Positions 16,852-25,723 of a stretch of 64,000 bases of DNA are shown here, piece by piece (the first letter of the stretch is position 1; each line of letters opens with the position of its first letter). Below the pieces are notes generated by a model, which had not been told where the DNA came from, ran no database searches, and saw only the letters and a list, made by a program, of their open reading frames with translations. The stretch is from Empedobacter sp036647415 (GTDB taxonomy: Bacteria; Bacteroidota; Bacteroidia; Flavobacteriales; Weeksellaceae), in assembly GCF_036647415.1 (NCBI RefSeq), contig NZ_JAVXKG010000007.1, positions 46,475 to 110,474 of the forward strand. The letters are read 5' to 3'. The position numbers were made by a program, and so were the translations under genes.

Positions 16852-17739
16852 TTAACCTTTAAGTTTTTGTTTTATTTTCGACCAACGATAATTTCTGATA
16901 AATTTTTCTTGGTCTTTGTTTACCATTTTTGGCGTATTGTTAGATGAAGCTTCAAAAAAACCTTTCAAATAATAAAAAACATAAGATGGTTTCTTTTTTC
17001 GTAAAGCTAATTTTGTGCCAGCAATTACAGTAATCCAAAAACCATAACCAAGTGCATAATAAGCAGAACCTTGTTTGTACAAAGCAGATTTGTTATAGCT
17101 TGCGCCAGTCGGTTTTAGATGTTTTATATGCAATGATTCGTCCGTTACAACTTTCCAACCATAATATTTGCACAATAATTCGTCAACCGTATCCCAACCC
17201 ATGTGTGGACGCAAACCTCCAATTTTGTCGTAACAAAGTTTTCTGTAAGCTTTAAAAGCGCCACGAATGTGATCTTTATCGGTTAAACTTTCTATAATCC
17301 AATTTCCATTTTTTTCAATATACGCAAAACCTCCGACCATTGCAATGTTTTCATTTTGATTGAAATGATGTAAAATAGTTTCGAAATAATTAGATGGAAT
17401 ATCCAAATCAGCATCCAATTTTACGATAATATCATAATTAGGATCAATAATTTCGTATCCTTTCAAGAAAGCTTGTACAACTTTACTTCCGGGTTGATGT
17501 TCGCTTTTCGATAATATATTTCGAAGTTTTATGAACGAATATTTCGCTGAAAATTCTTTAACAATTTGTTGTGTTTTATCCGTAGAATGGTCATTAACAA
17601 CGATTACTTCATACGGTAAAACAGTTTGGTTTACAATTGCATTTAGAGTAACGGCAATAAAATCTTCTTCGTTATGCGCGGGTATAACAATGGTATATTT
17701 AGTAAGCAAAGTCTTTTTTTCGTTCTGCGTAGACAGCAT
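16852..17739 (-). CDS. Family 2 glycosyltransferase
   Basis: 295 residues. A GT-A fold with the nucleotide-sugar motif YTIVIPAHNEEDFI near the start, VIVVNDHSTDKT, and the DXD-type metal site VKLDADLD. C-terminal basic residues and one weak hydrophobic stretch suggest membrane association. It transfers a sugar to an unknown acceptor in envelope glycan synthesis. Its start overlaps the end of the upstream methyltransferase by 41 bp; no other ATG is available, so coupling of translation is likely. Confidence 0.88.
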   Translation of the reverse strand: MLSTQNEKKTLLTKYTIVIPAHNEEDFIAVTLNAIVNQTVLPYEVIVVNDHSTDKTQQIVKEFSAKYSFIKLRNILSKSEHQPGSKVVQAFLKGYEIIDPNYDIIVKLDADLDIPSNYFETILHHFNQNENIAMVGGFAYIEKNGNWIIESLTDKDHIRGAFKAYRKLCYDKIGGLRPHMGWDTVDELLCKYYGWKVVTDESLHIKHLKPTGASYNKSALYKQGSAYYALGYGFWITVIAGTKLALRKKKPSYVFYYLKGFFEASSNNTPKMVNKDQEKFIRNYRWSKIKQKLKG

Positions 17740-18232
17740 AATATCTTGGTGTAATACTTCTTAATAAAGGTCTAATTCCTAATTTATTTGATGGATGCGT
17801 CCATTTGTGACGATGAATAACTTCCCAACCAGCTTTTTCCATTAACATATCAAATTGCCAATCTTCAAATTCGTGATAATGCACATCGCGTGGATCATTT
17901 TGATTTCTGTAAGCAGATGAAAACCACAAACGCATTGGTATTGATGCTAATAATTTATCTCCAGGTAAATTTCTTAAAACTTCCATCGGATTCACTAAAT
18001 GTTCTAATATTTCTAAAGCTGTTACAAAGTTAGCATCATAATTTTGTAAATCGTTATAATGATAATCTAAATCGTCGCCATTGGTATTTTTTACATCAAA
18101 ACCATTTTCTAACATAACATCAGTAAAAGGATTTTTTACACCTAAATCCAAAATTTTATCTGTAGGCTTTGCAAATTTATTTAGTAGTGCTAAAGTCTCA
18201 TTGTATCTTTTCTGTGGATATACTTTGTACAT
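17699..18232 (-). CDS. Class I SAM-dependent methyltransferase
   Basis: 177 residues. SAM-binding motif I is ILDLGVKNPF (about residue 30), the acidic motif II is NTNGDDLDY, and ALEILEHLVNP matches the Methyltransf_11-type post-motif. It heads the run methyltransferase, glycosyltransferase, two secreted paralogues. Substrate unknown; a small molecule or glycan is plausible given the glycosyltransferase overlap. Confidence 0.8.
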   Translation of the reverse strand: MYKVYPQKRYNETLALLNKFAKPTDKILDLGVKNPFTDVMLENGFDVKNTNGDDLDYHYNDLQNYDANFVTALEILEHLVNPMEVLRNLPGDKLLASIPMRLWFSSAYRNQNDPRDVHYHEFEDWQFDMLMEKAGWEVIHRHKWTHPSNKLGIRPLLRSITPRYYAVYAERKKDFAY

Positions 18233-18322
18233 TTTTATACTCTTTTTCGAATGGTAAATTTAATCATCATATTTTAATATCAAGGATTTCTATTTTAAAT
18301 TTTTTTATTGCAAATTTGTCAA

Positions 18323-18715
18323 ATGAATTTGGTGAAACATTATCGTTTAAGAAACGGGAAAAAAGTGGAAGGATATGCAAAAGAGGTGAGTGGTATAACC
18401 TATTTCAAAGGTTATAATGAATTTACATGGCATAAAAATCCTTTACAGTTTGATACGATAGATGTTGGTGTAGAAGTTTTAGACAAACGCAATCGCCGTC
18501 TGTATACAAATGATATTGTTTTATATAAAGTTTTAACTAAACCATACACGCGCAAAGGTTTTGTTGTTTTTGAGCCTAATACAAAAGAATTTGGAATTAT
18601 AGATATGGTTTCTTTTCATTTTACGCCTTTTTATATCAACGATTTATCCCTTTTTGATAAAGATCGTTTAGAAGTGATTTCGCATTTGTTTACTGCAAAA
18701 GAAAAATCGAAATAA
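18323..18715 (+). CDS. Conserved hypothetical protein
   Basis: 130 residues from the ATG at 18323; a second in-frame ATG 15 bp upstream is possible but lies in a TTTG-rich promoter-like stretch. Beta-rich, with the segment LDKRNRRLYTNDIVLYKV resembling the DIV-Y pattern of YopX-like proteins; this is a weak similarity. No signal peptide. Function unknown. Confidence 0.55.
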   Translation: MNLVKHYRLRNGKKVEGYAKEVSGITYFKGYNEFTWHKNPLQFDTIDVGVEVLDKRNRRLYTNDIVLYKVLTKPYTRKGFVVFEPNTKEFGIIDMVSFHFTPFYINDLSLFDKDRLEVISHLFTAKEKSK

Positions 18716-18764
18716 TGATGATTCGGATAGATTTTTGATTTCTAAAGTTTAAAATCTATTTAAT

Positions 18765-19256
18765 ATGAAAAAAAATATCACTTCACTTCTTCTATTTTCA
18801 GTTGTAATTATTTCAAGTCAACTAATGAGTTGTACAAATAAATCAGAAAATAAATCAGCAACTCAAGAAGTTAATTCCAATTCAGAAATAGAATCTAATA
18901 AAAAAATCGTGTTAGATTTTTATCAACAAATGTTTGGCGATAAAGATTTGACAGCTGTAGACAAATATATTGCGCCAGAATATATTCAACACAATCCTAC
19001 TGTGGCTGATGGTTCTGCAGCATTCAAAAAAGCAGCGGAAGGTTGGTTTAAAGGCGCTCCAAAAACTAAGATTGATGTTCAGCATATTGCTGCAGAAAAT
19101 GATTTAGTTTTTCTACACATAAAAAATACTAATCCAGATGGTTCTTTAGTATCTACAATTGATATTTTTAGATTAAAAGACGGAAAAATTGTAGAACATT
19201 GGGATGTACACCAAGATGTGCCAAAAGAATCTGCAAATAAACATCCAATGTTTTAG
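18765..19256 (+). CDS. SnoaL-like/NTF2-fold lipoprotein
   Basis: 163 residues. A lipoprotein signal ends at Cys23 (QLMSC), then a Ser/Asn-rich linker. Residues about 45-160 form an NTF2-like alpha+beta barrel of the SnoaL/ester cyclase type (YIAPEYIQHNPTVADG, DIFRLKDGKIVEHWDVHQ). The histidines in these motifs line the pocket in this family. Enzymatic activity is not predictable. Anchored to a membrane facing the periplasm. Confidence 0.82.
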   Translation: MKKNITSLLLFSVVIISSQLMSCTNKSENKSATQEVNSNSEIESNKKIVLDFYQQMFGDKDLTAVDKYIAPEYIQHNPTVADGSAAFKKAAEGWFKGAPKTKIDVQHIAAENDLVFLHIKNTNPDGSLVSTIDIFRLKDGKIVEHWDVHQDVPKESANKHPMF

Positions 19257-19273
19257 AGATATAATTAAACTAA

Positions 19274-19297
19274 AAATCTCCCAAAATAGGGAGATTT
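19274..19297. terminator. Bidirectional terminator
   Basis: AAATCTCCC pairs with GGGAGATTT across six bases, between convergent genes. Confidence 0.85.
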
Positions 19298-19304
19298 CTT
19301 TATT

Positions 19305-19571
19305 TTATAAATTTTCTAACATCATTAGAATTTCACTTTCGATACGTTGCATCATTTCATCAGAAATTTCAATAGAATGTTTTATATTTTCTACGGTATT
19401 ATAAGTTAATTCACCTGATTTTAAATTCAAATTAAATTCAACTTGTCCTTCCCAAGAATTACTCGATTCGTAAAAAGAAACATTTTGGAACGGAAGTCTT
19501 TTCAAAACCTCTTCGCCAAAATATTCTTCTAATTTGAGTTTGTTTTCTTGATTAATAGTTAATTTTTCCAT
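19305..19571 (-). CDS. Hypothetical protein, overlaps upstream 364-aa gene
   Basis: 88 residues, acidic, no motif recognised. Its start overlaps the 3' end of the 364-aa gene by 13 bp, so the two are translationally coupled and probably work together. Function unknown. Confidence 0.6.
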   Translation of the reverse strand: MEKLTINQENKLKLEEYFGEEVLKRLPFQNVSFYESSNSWEGQVEFNLNLKSGELTYNTVENIKHSIEISDEMMQRIESEILMMLENL

Positions 19572-20653
19572 GCTTTTATTATCATTGCATTTGCAGAAGT
19601 TTCGTAGAAAATAATTGCTAAAAGTTGTAAAAACTCTGCATGATTTAATTTTCCATTTACTACTTCGTCAATATTTGTTTCATAATATTCTTCGATTGTT
19701 TTTGTAATTAACGCTTTATAATTATCTAACGGAATATTCTGATTTTTCAATTCTTTTAGCAAATAATTATCCGAAGCTAAAAAATCTGGTTGCGTTGTAA
19801 ATATTGGCGATTTACGAATATTTAATGCATTATGAAATGTTTGCGAAATCAAAACACCACGTTCTAATTCTTCAAATTCCCAGCCATTGCGGACTCTACG
19901 TGGATTATTTTCATAAAAAACATGATTGTGAAAAGCGTGTATATGCTTCGCAATATCAGTGTTTGTATGTAAATAAAGAAATTGTAAAATAGAACTAAAC
20001 AAATGGTTCGCATTCAGATTACTTGGATAATATGTAAACAACAATGGGAAATGAAACAACGTTGTATACAAAGGAGAAAAACTATCAATAATATTTAAGT
20101 TTAATAGATTTGTACCTTCAAAATCAACTTTTTGATTCTTTTGATAATAATTAACTCCAGCCAAATAAATATCTTGATAACTTAATTCAAATTGGTTTAA
20201 ATACGTACCAATTCGTCTAAAAAAGGAAGTATTTAGATTATGATTTGTAATTAATTTGTATTCTTTTTCTTTAAATTCTTGTACAAAATCTTCGATCAAA
20301 TCAGTTTTTAAATCATCTTTAATCACTTGATCAAAATTGAAACTTTTTTGACGAATTTCGTTTACATAAATCTCATTATATGTATAAATTAATTGTTTGA
20401 TTGGCGTTGTATCTAATTCTTCGTATGGATTGTAATCGTTTGTAGAAAAGGCATACAGCGTAATTAGTCGATGAAATTCTTGTTGAATTTTTTGTTCCTC
20501 ACTAAACATATTCATCAATTGATTGGTATTCGCGCTAATACAACTTTCTCCTAAAAAAAATAGAATTCCAGCTTTTAAATCTTCATAAAAACCACATCTT
20601 TCTAATGTTTGATCAAAATAGGTTTTGAATGGATTTTCAGTTGAATGGCTCAT
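19559..20653 (-). CDS. Hypothetical protein
   Basis: 364 residues, soluble, helical, rich in aromatic residues and Asn (FHFPLLFTYYPSNLNANHLF). A central HAFHNHVFYENNPRRVRNG region is rich in histidine and arginine, but no catalytic pattern is clear. No signal peptide. It forms an overlapping pair with the 88-aa gene downstream and has its own intergenic start region of about 120 bp. No family recognised. Confidence 0.6.
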   Translation of the reverse strand: MSHSTENPFKTYFDQTLERCGFYEDLKAGILFFLGESCISANTNQLMNMFSEEQKIQQEFHRLITLYAFSTNDYNPYEELDTTPIKQLIYTYNEIYVNEIRQKSFNFDQVIKDDLKTDLIEDFVQEFKEKEYKLITNHNLNTSFFRRIGTYLNQFELSYQDIYLAGVNYYQKNQKVDFEGTNLLNLNIIDSFSPLYTTLFHFPLLFTYYPSNLNANHLFSSILQFLYLHTNTDIAKHIHAFHNHVFYENNPRRVRNGWEFEELERGVLISQTFHNALNIRKSPIFTTQPDFLASDNYLLKELKNQNIPLDNYKALITKTIEEYYETNIDEVVNGKLNHAEFLQLLAIIFYETSANAMIIKAWKN

Positions 20654-20721
20654 ATTGTTTATTTTTTTGTTCGATTTTTTAAAAAAGTAAAAGTATAGAT
20701 TTTTTGAATAATTAAAATGAA

Positions 20722-20746
20722 AAAACCTCTGTTTTACAGAGGTTTT
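20722..20746. terminator. Terminator
   Basis: AAAACCTCTGT pairs perfectly with ACAGAGGTTTT across TTT. It lies downstream of the aldo/keto reductase on neither coding side; T-runs on both strands let it act both ways. Confidence 0.7.
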
Positions 20747-20779
20747 AATTATTTATGTTAAACTAAATAGAGTAACTGT

Positions 20780-21628
20780 TTAAAATTCAACTGTTGAAGG
20801 ATTTAATCCAGAAAAACCATCAGCAGGCATTTCGTCAATTGCTTTGATATCTTCTTTACTCAATTCGAAATCAGTTGACTGTAAATTAGCTTCGATATTT
20901 TTTTCTGAAGAGGAGCGAGGCAATGGTAAAATTTCTTTTGCTAAACAATAATTAATGCAAATTTGTCCAACAGATACATTGTATTTTCTTGCTAAAGAAA
21001 TAATTAATTCATTTTCTAAAATTCGTCCCGAACCAAGTGGACTCCATGCTTCAATAAGTAAATTATTTTGTTTACAATAAGTAACTAATTCTGGTTGAGA
21101 ATGTCCTGGATGAAATTCAATTTGATTAACCATAGGACTTATAGTAACGCTTTTAAATAAAGATTCTAAATGGCTTATATTGAAGTTACTAACTCCAATA
21201 GATTTTGCTCTTCCTGACTTGTAGATTTCCTCGAATGCACGCCAAGTTTCAGCATTTAATTCTTCCCAATTTTCAGGAAATTGAGTTTCATTTGCTGGCC
21301 AATGGATTAAATATAAATCAATGTAATCTAATTGTAAATCTGCTAAAGTTTGGTCAAAAGCAGCTAAAGCTTTTTCGTATCCGCGTTCACAATTCCAACA
21401 TTTTGACGTAATAAATAATTTTTCACGATCAATATTAGCTGTTTTTAAAACATGACCAATTTCTTTTTCATTGTTATAAATTGCAGCTGTATCAATATGT
21501 GTATATCCTTTTTCTAAAGCTATTTTAAGAGGTTCTCTAACTTTATCTCCTTCTAATAACCAAGTTCCAAAACCAATTTCTGGAATTTCTACTTGATTTG
21601 ATAGTGTGAAATTTTTCATCTTATTCAA
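20780..21628 (-). CDS. Aldo/keto reductase (AKR family)
   Basis: 282 residues, cytosolic NADPH-dependent carbonyl reductase fold. The full catalytic tetrad is visible: Asp46 and Tyr51 (HIDTAAIYNNE), Lys76 (TSKCWNC) and His109 (LIHWPANE). The C-terminal NADPH-binding stretch is LPRSSSEKNIEANL. The physiological substrate cannot be told; AKR5-like 2,5-diketogluconate reductase or methylglyoxal reductase activities are typical of the group. Confidence 0.92.
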   Translation of the reverse strand: MNKMKNFTLSNQVEIPEIGFGTWLLEGDKVREPLKIALEKGYTHIDTAAIYNNEKEIGHVLKTANIDREKLFITSKCWNCERGYEKALAAFDQTLADLQLDYIDLYLIHWPANETQFPENWEELNAETWRAFEEIYKSGRAKSIGVSNFNISHLESLFKSVTISPMVNQIEFHPGHSQPELVTYCKQNNLLIEAWSPLGSGRILENELIISLARKYNVSVGQICINYCLAKEILPLPRSSSEKNIEANLQSTDFELSKEDIKAIDEMPADGFSGLNPSTVEF

Positions 21629-21817
21629 TATTAATTGATTCTATTTTCTTACTCTAAAATGTAAGCTCCTTTCAAATTTAGGCCTTTATCTAAAAAATTT
21701 AGTACTAAGGATTCGTTAAATCTTCTGTTAAAAGTAAATGTTAGATTCCTAAAAATGTTTTGTAGTTATAAAATTTGCTTTATATTTATTTCCGATTAAA
21801 GAATAAAAATTTAGTAA

Positions 21818-22120
21818 ATGACGCAGTATACTGGTACAATAGAGAATTTTATGAATGTGCATGAAGATTTTGTGAATGCATTAATTCTTAAAAAAATTAA
21901 TCAAACGGTACAATTAGAGGATCAAAAATCAATTGATATTGAAAATAATGAATTGATAAAGCAAAAATTAAATGAATTAAAAGAACATTTAAATACACTT
22001 TTTCAAAATGAATTTGGAGATTGGGAAATTACATTAGATTTAGAATCTTTTGAAAATGAATTTGAAAATCATTTCCAAGTTTCAAAAAAAGAACTAGAGG
22101 ATAGTGTGATTTTGAGGTAA
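21818..22120 (+). CDS. Hypothetical acidic protein
   Basis: 100 residues, strongly acidic and helical, no motif recognised. It lies 6 bp before the start of a frameshifted DUF1493-like gene on the same strand, so the two were probably one transcription unit. Function unknown. Confidence 0.5.
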   Translation: MTQYTGTIENFMNVHEDFVNALILKKINQTVQLEDQKSIDIENNELIKQKLNELKEHLNTLFQNEFGDWEITLDLESFENEFENHFQVSKKELEDSVILR

Positions 22121-22126
22121 TATTTT

Positions 22127-22614
22127 ATGGAAGAAAAACAGATTTTGTATGTAGATTTTTCAACATTAAGAAAATCTTATATAGAAGTCAAAAATTTTCT
22201 TGAAAAAAAAATCTCTTGAAAAGGTTGATAATATCTGATATTCTGATAGAATTAGATTTGGGATTTTGTGGAGATGATGCTTTTATTTTAATAGCAGAAT
22301 TTGTAGAAAAATATAATTTAAACTTTTCTGAGTTTGATTTTTTAGAACATTTTTTATCAGAAGGTGAATTAATGAAAGGAACTCAAGTTTTATTAAATAT
22401 GTTTTTTCTTCCACTGTTTTTTCTGTTTTGGTTAATAAAAGAATTTACTTTTGATTTGATTAATTTAAATAAATATTTGATTAAAATTGTGAAATTATTT
22501 TCCATTAATCAAAGAAAGACTCTTGATATGAGTTTTGGAGATTTATTAGCTTCTCATATTAATAAAAAATATAGGTTAAGAAATTCTACAAAATTTGTTT
22601 TAAAATTAATCTAA
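22127..22614 (+). pseudogene. DUF1493-family gene broken by a frameshift
   Basis: An ATG at 22127 opens a 30-residue frame that stops at 22219, just after a run of nine A (22203-22211). The continuation lies in the -1 frame from about 22213 to 22614. That second part carries the DUF1493 signature (ELDLGFCGDDAFILIAEF, then EFDFLEHFLSEGEL), preceded in intact members by an N-terminal helix like the one in the first part. A hydrophobic segment FLPLFFLFWLIKEF follows. One extra A in the run would join the frames, but whether this is a mutation, a sequencing error or programmed slippage cannot be decided here. A TTG at 22216 could start the second part alone. Confidence 0.6.
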
Positions 22615-23762
22615 ACCTTCATAAAATCTTCTTCCAATAAATCCTCTAAAGGACTTTGCATCAGTGATTGTGGTAAATTACGGAAAGCAAAATTACGCAG
22701 ATTGATTAAAAATTTGTTTTCAATTTGTGCTATTCTTCCTGCCATTCTCGATGTATCAATAATATAATGTGTACGCTTTAGTCGACGTAAATTATAATGC
22801 TCAAAAGCCAACAAAATATCAGTGTCTTTTTTGATTAATTCGTCATACAAAACACAAACATCTTCCACAGCCATACACGCGCCTTGTCCCATATTTGGAG
22901 TTGTTGCGTGCGCTGCATCACCTATAAGCAATACGCGATTGAAGGCATAATTATTAATTGGTTTTATATCCATAATCGGTGTTGTAATCACAGCTTCTGG
23001 ATTGGTTTTTTGTAATGTATTTCTAATTTGACCAGAATAATCTTTAAATTGATTTTTTATATCATTTAAATTGTAATTATAAACATCAGAATTGAGTGGT
23101 GTATTGACACAAGCGTACCAATAAATTTGGTTATTTATCAAAGGTGTTAATCCAAAACGTCCATTTGCTCCCCAAGTTTCTACACTTTTTTTAGAATTGT
23201 ACAATTTATCTTCCACAATTGCGCGCCAACACACATAACCTGCATAACGAGGCGTAGAATGTTTAAGTAATTGTTGACGAATGATAGAATTTATTCCGTC
23301 AGCAGCAATCAAATAATCACCTTCTGTAGATGTACCATCTTCAAAATGAAGAATAACCTTTTCAAAACTTTGCTCAAATAAGCGAACTTTTTTGGATGTT
23401 TTTATTTTAGATGAATCAATTTTCGAAACTAAATAATGATGTAAATCTGCACGATGAATGGCGAAATTTTCATTGTTATAATTTTGTTTTAATCGCTCTG
23501 TATCAGCTTTCAAAATTGTTTTTCCTTGCCAATCTTGTATTTCAAAATCTTCAAGCATGTGTCCCAAAGGTGCAACTTCTTCTGCTAAACCAAGAATTTC
23601 AAAGGCTTTCATTGCATTAGAAGCTAATCCAAAACCAGCACCAATTCCACGAACTTCTTCCGATGCTTCATAGATTTCGTAATCATAGTTTAAATCTTGT
23701 AGAACTTTGGCTAAAGTTAAACCTGCTATTCCTGCGCCTGCAATTAAGAATTTCTTAGTCAT
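22611..23762 (-). CDS. FAD-dependent monooxygenase (aromatic hydroxylase type)
   Basis: 383 residues, group A flavin monooxygenase. The N-terminal dinucleotide fold GAGIAGLTLAKVL is at residues 8-20. The middle motif YLIAADGINSIIRQ matches the DG motif, and RVLLIGDAAHATTPNMGQGA matches the GD motif that binds the FAD ribityl chain. It uses NAD(P)H and oxygen to hydroxylate small aromatic or heterocyclic molecules; TetX-like tetracycline activity is possible but not indicated by any specific residue. Overlaps the end of the convergent DUF1493 remnant by 4 bp. Confidence 0.9.
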   Translation of the reverse strand: MTKKFLIAGAGIAGLTLAKVLQDLNYDYEIYEASEEVRGIGAGFGLASNAMKAFEILGLAEEVAPLGHMLEDFEIQDWQGKTILKADTERLKQNYNNENFAIHRADLHHYLVSKIDSSKIKTSKKVRLFEQSFEKVILHFEDGTSTEGDYLIAADGINSIIRQQLLKHSTPRYAGYVCWRAIVEDKLYNSKKSVETWGANGRFGLTPLINNQIYWYACVNTPLNSDVYNYNLNDIKNQFKDYSGQIRNTLQKTNPEAVITTPIMDIKPINNYAFNRVLLIGDAAHATTPNMGQGACMAVEDVCVLYDELIKKDTDILLAFEHYNLRRLKRTHYIIDTSRMAGRIAQIENKFLINLRNFAFRNLPQSLMQSPLEDLLEEDFMKV

Positions 23763-23778
23763 TGATAAAAATAAAGTT

Positions 23779-23786
23779 CAAAATTA
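23779..23786 (-). promoter_or_regulatory. -7 promoter element for the FAD monooxygenase gene
   Basis: Minus strand reads TAATTTTG, 16 bp before the ATG. Confidence 0.5.
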
Positions 23787-23810
23787 ATCATTCTGACCTA
23801 ATACAAAAAG

Positions 23811-23837
23811 AAAAGCGAATCAAATTGATTCGCTTTT
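23811..23837 (-). terminator. Terminator of the M20 dipeptidase gene
   Basis: AAAAGCGAATCAA pairs perfectly with TTGATTCGCTTTT, 21 bp past the dipeptidase stop. Confidence 0.88.
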
Positions 23838-23858
23838 CAGAATATATTTTGTCGAAAA

Positions 23859-25241
23859 TTATTGCTCGTTAAAATATTTGAAGAAATATGGAATAGTTTC
23901 GATTCCTTTATAGAAATTGAATAATCCAAAATGTTCGTTAGGTGAGTGGATAACATCAGAATTTAATCCGAATCCCATTAACACAGATTTTGTTCCTAAT
24001 TCTTCCTCGAATAATGCTACAATCGGAATAGATCCTCCAGCTCTTTCTGCTAAAGCTTCTTTCTCAAAAGTTTCTGCTAAAGCTTTTTTAGCCGCAATAA
24101 ATCCTGGATGATTTGTAGGTAAAATATAAGGTTTTCCACCGTGATGAGGTTTTACTTTAACTTCTACAGATGATGGCGCTAAAGTTGGGAAATAATCTTC
24201 AAATTGTTTTGTAACAACATCAGGATCTTGTCCAGGAACCAAACGCATCGAGATTTTTGCATACGCATGAGAAGGAATTACAGTTTTTGCACCTTCACCT
24301 AAATATCCACCCCAAATTCCGTTTACATCTAAAGTAGGACGAATAGATGCTCTTTCTATTGTAGAAAATCCTTCTTCTCCTTGAATATCAGCAATACCGA
24401 TAGATTTTTTGTAAGCTTCTACATCAAAAGGAATTTTAGCTAAATCAGCTCTTTCATCTTCTGTTAAAGGAAGAATTGGCTCATAAAAACCAGGAATTGT
24501 GATATGTCCTTTTTCGTTGATTAATTTACCAATCATAGTTGCTAAAACATTGATAGGATTTGGAACAGCACCACCATAAACACCAGAGTGCATATCGCGA
24601 TTTGCGCCTTTTACTTCAACTTCAACATAAGATAATCCACGTAAACCTACAGAAATAGAAGGTTGCTCGTTAGAAACCATTGAAGTATCTGAAATTAAAA
24701 TGACATCATTTTTTAATTTCTCTTTATTATCTTTTACAAAATTTACTAAAGATGGAGAACCAATTTCTTCTTCACCTTCTATCATAAATTTTACGTTACA
24801 AGGCAATTCATTTGTTTTGTTTAAAGCCTCAAATGCTTTTACATGCATATACATTTGACCTTTATCATCAGCAGATCCACGTGCAAAAATTGCTCCTTCT
24901 GGGTGAATTTCTGTTTTCTTGATAACTGGTTCAAATGGTCCAGACTCCCATAATTCTAATGGATCAGCAGGCTGTACATCATAATGTCCGTAAACTAAAA
25001 CTGTTGGTTTTGATGGATCGATGATTTTTTCTCCGTAGATAACAGGAAAACCTTCAGTTTCACATACTTCTACATTGTCAGCCCCAGCTTCTTTTAAGTA
25101 TTTAGCAACCATTTCGGCAGCATCATTTACATCTTGAGTGTAGGCTGGATCAGCACTAATTGATGGAATTTTTAATAATTCGATTAATTCATCAAGAAAA
25201 CGTTGTTTATTTTCTTGTATAAATTTTTGAGTATTGTTCAT
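23859..25241 (-). CDS. M20-family dipeptidase
   Basis: 460 residues, cytosolic dizinc peptidase. Metal and catalytic motifs in order: VLVYGHYDVQPADP (His ligand and Asp), ARGSADDKGQ (bridging Asp), IEGEEEIGSPSL (catalytic Glu and Glu ligand), and a C-terminal HSPNEHFGL (His ligand). A dimerisation lid domain occupies the middle. It cleaves dipeptides, as in the carnosinase/CNDP-like branch. Monocistronic, with its own terminator. Confidence 0.93.
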   Translation of the reverse strand: MNNTQKFIQENKQRFLDELIELLKIPSISADPAYTQDVNDAAEMVAKYLKEAGADNVEVCETEGFPVIYGEKIIDPSKPTVLVYGHYDVQPADPLELWESGPFEPVIKKTEIHPEGAIFARGSADDKGQMYMHVKAFEALNKTNELPCNVKFMIEGEEEIGSPSLVNFVKDNKEKLKNDVILISDTSMVSNEQPSISVGLRGLSYVEVEVKGANRDMHSGVYGGAVPNPINVLATMIGKLINEKGHITIPGFYEPILPLTEDERADLAKIPFDVEAYKKSIGIADIQGEEGFSTIERASIRPTLDVNGIWGGYLGEGAKTVIPSHAYAKISMRLVPGQDPDVVTKQFEDYFPTLAPSSVEVKVKPHHGGKPYILPTNHPGFIAAKKALAETFEKEALAERAGGSIPIVALFEEELGTKSVLMGFGLNSDVIHSPNEHFGLFNFYKGIETIPYFFKYFNEQ

Positions 25242-25330
25242 CTTTGTTTGTTATGACTAATAGGTAAATTTACGCATAAATCTTTAGTTGACTAAATCTT
25301 TTTAAGAAAAATATAATTGCAAAACCTTTG

Positions 25331-25339
25331 TATCTTTGC
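25331..25339 (+). promoter_or_regulatory. -7 promoter element for the DUF4286 gene
   Basis: TATCTTTGC, an exact TAnnTTTGC match, 16 bp before the ATG at 25355. It lies inside an apparent upstream reading frame and decides the start. Confidence 0.75.
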
Positions 25340-25354
25340 ACAAAATTTAAAAGA

Positions 25355-25669
25355 ATGATTTTATTCAATACCACTTTTATTGTGGAAGAAGCTGTACATG
25401 ATGACTGGTTTTTGTGGTTAAAAGAAGAACATATAAATGATTATTTAAAATCGAGTTGTTTTTTAGGTGCGCGATTAGGAAAAATAACGTCACATTCAGA
25501 ACCTGGATTTATCTCGTACTCGCTACAATTATTTTGTAATGACGAATTAACGTTAGATCAATTTAAAAATAATTTTTTGACAGAAATTCAGCAAAAATCA
25601 CTTCAAAAATATGCAACAAAAGTATTGACTTTTATGAGTGAAATGGAGCATATTAGCGATTATAATTAA
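25355..25669 (+). CDS. DUF4286 family protein
   Basis: 104 residues from the ATG at 25355. A longer in-frame opening at 25328 runs through the promoter box, so it is rejected. The family opening MILFNTTFIVEEAVHDDWFL and the compact ferredoxin-like size match DUF4286, widespread in Bacteroidota and of unknown function. Monocistronic. Confidence 0.85.
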   Translation: MILFNTTFIVEEAVHDDWFLWLKEEHINDYLKSSCFLGARLGKITSHSEPGFISYSLQLFCNDELTLDQFKNNFLTEIQQKSLQKYATKVLTFMSEMEHISDYN

Positions 25670-25671
25670 AT

Positions 25672-25703
25672 AAAAAATGCAGTAGAAATCTACTGCATTT
25701 TTT
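25672..25703. terminator. Bidirectional terminator
   Basis: AAAAAATGCAGTAGA pairs perfectly with TCTACTGCATTTTTT, between the convergent DUF4286 and hemL genes. Confidence 0.92.
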
Positions 25704-25723
25704 ATGATTTTATTTTTGAAATA

